From contig CAZTWC010000167.1 of assembly GCA_964617105.1 (NCBI GenBank), positions 1-8,013 on the forward strand: a stretch of DNA of 8,013 nucleotides. Reading direction: 5' to 3'. The position numbers and the translations under genes are program-made. This DNA comes from CAZTWC01 sp964617105 [NCBI: uncultured Myxococcia bacterium] (GTDB taxonomy: Bacteria > CAZTWC01). The first letter of the stretch is position 1, and each line of letters begins with the position of its first letter. A model generated the notes under the pieces. That model was not told the origin of the DNA and made no database searches. It was given only the letters and a program-made list of their open reading frames with translations. Positions 6,173 through 8,013 of this stretch are shown in pieces.

Positions 6173-6619
6173 TTAAAGGTTGTCTTTTACTTTCTCTTTG
6201 ATATCTTCTGTCCCCTCTTCTATTTTTTCTTTGGCTGCTTCAAAACCATCCTGTGCTTTCTCTTTTACAACTTCCAGGCTATCTGAAGCCTTATCTTTTA
6301 ATTTATCCAACCCATCCTTGCCCGCTTCTTTAATTTTATCTAATCCGTCCTTACCCGTTTCTTCTATGAATTCTTTACCCTGTTCAAATTTATCTTTCAT
6401 GTTTTGGGAGGCATCTTTTAGCAAATCTGGAGGCTCTTTTGCCAAAAAAGTAAAGTAGCCAAACGCAGCAGCGCAGAGGATAATTACCATCAGTACCAGT
6501 TTGAATGATTTTTTTATTAGAGCCACAATCAGAATAATTACCGCCAGGGCTGCGCCGCCTGTTACGATAGGATTTTCAAATATGATTTTCTCCAAAAAGA
6601 AAAGAAATTTTGATGTCAC
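6173..6619 (-). CDS. Two-helix membrane protein with 11-residue amphipathic repeat tail
   Basis: A 148-residue protein with two close hydrophobic segments (about 18-35 and 41-59) separated by Lys-Lys, then a charged helical tail at 66-148. The tail is a run of 11-residue units, for example TGKDGLDKIKE, AGKDGLDKLKD, KASDSLEVVKE and KAQDGFEAAKE. Seven full units and one partial run without a break. Acidic residues recur at position 4, small residues (mostly Gly) at 5, mostly hydrophobic ones at 6 and 9, and charged ones at 10-11. Such hendecads are typical of LEA group 3 and apolipoprotein-like helices, which bind membranes or form long coils. The GTG start at 6619 is the first possible start, because an in-frame TAA lies directly upstream; no clear Shine-Dalgarno is seen, so the start is uncertain. 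It is the first gene of a pair with the LpoB/CsgG-like lipoprotein. Confidence 0.7.
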   Translation of the reverse strand: MTSKFLFFLEKIIFENPIVTGGAALAVIILIVALIKKSFKLVLMVIILCAAAFGYFTFLAKEPPDLLKDASQNMKDKFEQGKEFIEETGKDGLDKIKEAGKDGLDKLKDKASDSLEVVKEKAQDGFEAAKEKIEEGTEDIKEKVKDNL

Positions 6620-6640
6620 TTATAGTTTTCGTCTGTCTCT

Positions 6641-6668
6641 ATTATAGATTGATTCGGTTTTTAGTCAA
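6641..6668 (-). promoter_or_regulatory. Near-consensus promoter for the hendecad/LpoB-like gene pair
   Basis: On the - strand, TTGACT (6668-6663), a 16-base spacer and a perfect TATAAT (6646-6641) lie 22 bases before the GTG start at 6619. Transcription would begin near 6634, leaving a leader of about 15 bases, short for a standard ribosome binding site. This is the best promoter match in the window. Confidence 0.6.
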
Positions 6669-6943
6669 CTCTGTTTGGTGGTCAATTATCGGATGAGAAA
6701 TCAGGTTGTTGACTCCCAAAAAACTGCTCTCTTTGTTACTGTTTCAATGTTAGAAGCCAAGAGGTTAAACACTCCAGGTAATGCCGACACATAGTTGTAT
6801 ACAAGGACAGTGGTGTTGGTTTTACTTAAAGTGGCTTCAGTTGACAGACCTCAATAGATGAAAGAGATTTTACAGTTGATATCAACAAGGTAAAAGAGTA
6901 TTATTTCAGAATGGCAAATTATTGATTCAATTTTGCTAAAAGA

Positions 6944-6971
6944 TTGCCTGAATCATAAATAAATATATATT
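6944..6971 (+). promoter_or_regulatory. Candidate promoter for the Ser/Thr kinase gene
   Basis: TTGCCT (6944-6949), a 16-base spacer and TATATT (6966-6971) match four and five of the six consensus bases. Transcription would start near 6978. The surrounding sequence is very AT-rich, so chance matches are likely. Confidence 0.35.
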
Positions 6972-6977
6972 CTTCAT

Positions 6978-6999
6978 CAGCAGCCACAAAGGCTGGCTG
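6978..6999 (+). other. Hairpin in the predicted leader of the kinase mRNA
   Basis: CAGCC (6981-6985) pairs with GGCTG (6991-6995) around the loop ACAAA. After one bulged G, three more pairs form (6978-6980 with 6997-6999). It would sit at the 5' end of the transcript if the candidate promoter is used, and could affect mRNA stability. No T-run follows. Confidence 0.3.
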
Positions 7000-7023
7000 T
7001 ATCGATATGTAGTGGAGTTCAAT

Positions 7024-8013
7024 ATGCAGCAAATCAGAGAGTGGACCATAGTCAAAGAGATTGGCCGGGGCGGTATGGGAGTGGTCTACCAGGTCAGACA
7101 TGAGTTTATGGAGGGGGTATTTGCCCTAAAGGTGATCAAACCGCAATTCGCCCAGGATCAGGAGGTGGCGGCCCGGTTTTTACAGGAGGCACAAAATACC
7201 ACTAAATTGGATCACCCCAATATTATCAAAACCATGCCCCCTTTTCGCGAGGCCAACCAACTCTATCTACCAATGGAGTATTTAGATGGCCAGGGTTTGG
7301 ATGAGTTGCTGTCCGCCAATTCCAATTTAAAAGATATCGGTTTTAGCCTGACAATAATCGGTCAGGCGGCCGCTGGTCTGGGTCATGCCCATCAAAAGGG
7401 GCTGATCCATCGTGATCTTAAGCCAGCCAACATCTTTATCACCAACAAAAAACAGGTAAAACTGCTCGATTTTGGCCTGGCCAGAGGCGATATGGAAAAG
7501 AGCATGACTGCCGCAGGTCTGGCAGTAGGCACCCCAGTTTATATTGCTCCGGAAGTCTATGCTGGCAAAAAAGCCACTTTTCGGTCAGATGTTTTCGCCC
7601 TGGGAGTGATCTTGTTTCGAATGTTGACCGGGCGGTTGCCAATCGAGATGCCGGAGGAGGAATCATCATTAGTGGCAATCGTAGGAGCAATGATGATGGC
7701 CCACCAGCGCGGTTTACCAAGATTAACCGATTTTGGCCGCCACTTCTCCGGACCACTCGATGATCTGCTGGCCCGGATGCTCAGCATCACTCCGGAACAA
7801 AGGCCGGTTGATGGTAGCCAGTTGGCTGCTATGATAAAACAGACAGCCCGGGCGGTTGCCGGTTCAGGCAGCAGCGAAACAGGCCAGTCGGCAACGCAAT
7901 CCCACTCAGCGGCCGATGAGCCGGGCCGCGCATCCTTACCACCGTCTCCAGGCTCACCTCCACCTTCGGCAAAGCCCAAAGTTGACCATGATCACACTAA
8001 TTTCCAGATGCCC
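7024..8013 (+). CDS. Hanks-type Ser/Thr protein kinase, partial (runs off the right edge)
   Basis: The first 330 residues of an open reading frame with no stop before the window ends. ATG 7024 has GGAG at 7014-7017, 6 bases upstream. The kinase domain spans about 7-273 with all key motifs: glycine loop GRGGMGVVY (14-22), ATP lysine K36 in FALKVI, helix-C Glu55, catalytic HRDLKPAN (129-136, Asp131), DFG (149-151), activation-segment GTPVYIAPE (169-177), Asp189 in SDVFALGV, and Arg260. It therefore looks active. Ser160, Thr162 and Thr170 in the activation segment are possible phosphorylation sites. Residues 274-330 are a Ser/Pro/Ala-rich linker, as in membrane-anchored bacterial kinases, so a transmembrane helix or sensor domain may follow outside the window. 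It is divergent from the hendecad/LpoB-like pair; its substrates are unknown. Confidence 0.9.
   Translation, partial: MQQIREWTIVKEIGRGGMGVVYQVRHEFMEGVFALKVIKPQFAQDQEVAARFLQEAQNTTKLDHPNIIKTMPPFREANQLYLPMEYLDGQGLDELLSANSNLKDIGFSLTIIGQAAAGLGHAHQKGLIHRDLKPANIFITNKKQVKLLDFGLARGDMEKSMTAAGLAVGTPVYIAPEVYAGKKATFRSDVFALGVILFRMLTGRLPIEMPEEESSLVAIVGAMMMAHQRGLPRLTDFGRHFSGPLDDLLARMLSITPEQRPVDGSQLAAMIKQTARAVAGSGSSETGQSATQSHSAADEPGRASLPPSPGSPPPSAKPKVDHDHTNFQMP

Larger units (their letters stand above)
6620..7023. other. Gene-poor divergent intergenic region
   Basis: This 404-bp gap lies between the - strand hendecad/LpoB-like pair and the + strand kinase. It holds the - strand promoter near its left end, a candidate + strand promoter at 6944-6971, the 11-bp palindrome ATTGATTCAAT at 6921-6931 and a hairpin at 6978-6999. 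An unpaired TTGACA at 6841-6846 has no matching -10. I see no convincing gene or structured RNA in 6669-6920. Confidence 0.5.

Noticed and set aside
6841-6846. Perfect -35 TTGACA in the gap before the kinase
   Set aside because: The sequence at the -10 position does not resemble TATAAT.
6845-6925. Coding-looking 26-codon stretch (includes DERDFTVDINKVKEYYF) on the + strand
   Set aside because: Bounded by stops, with no usable start and no family recognised; this length occurs by chance. It could be a gene fossil but cannot be supported.
6919-7101. 60-codon - strand frame
   Set aside because: It overlaps the start and glycine loop of the kinase, which is certain, and has no recognisable signature.
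7439-7979. Two - strand frames of 105 and 140 codons under the kinase
   Set aside because: They lie opposite a well-supported kinase reading frame and are its shadows.

Overview
The window looks like a Gram-negative bacterial chromosome of roughly even base composition. Four predicted lipoproteins, an OmpA-type peptidoglycan-binding protein and an AsmA-family protein all imply a diderm envelope. The mix of a diversity-generating retroelement (DGR) remnant, LPP20-type lipoproteins and a Hanks-type Ser/Thr kinase fits Desulfobacterota or large-genome sulfur bacteria, but nothing here fixes the taxon; that is inference.

Layout. Positions 8-283 hold a chimeric ORF. Its first ~36 residues look like the start of a DGR accessory protein (Avd). 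It then runs in frame into a template repeat (TR) of the FGE-sulfatase/C-type-lectin type, with Asn codons at the mutable positions. A small hairpin follows. No reverse transcriptase is present in the window. After a gene-poor stretch come four + strand genes: an LPP20-like lipoprotein with a four-cysteine C-terminal domain (512-1606), a short AsmA-like protein (1637-2626), an OmpA-type protein with a carboxypeptidase-regulatory-like beta domain (2712-4151), and an LPP20-like lipoprotein with its own promoter and a strong ribosome binding site (4300-4905). A third, small LPP20-like lipoprotein follows (5075-5473). Converging on it from the - strand is a two-gene unit: a membrane protein with a tail of 11-residue amphipathic repeats (6619 to 6173), then an LpoB/CsgG-like lipoprotein (6147 to 5497). 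A near-consensus - strand promoter drives this pair. A 404-bp gap separates it from a divergent Ser/Thr protein kinase that begins at 7024 and runs off the right edge.

How they may work together. LPP20-type and CsgG/LpoB-type lipoproteins are known to serve together around the outer membrane and cell wall (for example FlgP/FlgO/FlgT of the Vibrio flagellar motor, or LpoB activating a peptidoglycan synthase). Three LPP20-like proteins, one LpoB/CsgG-like protein, an OmpA anchor, an AsmA-like protein and a helical-repeat membrane protein within about 6 kb suggest an envelope module. The divergent kinase could regulate it, but that link rests only on proximity. The DGR remnant is probably unrelated to the module.
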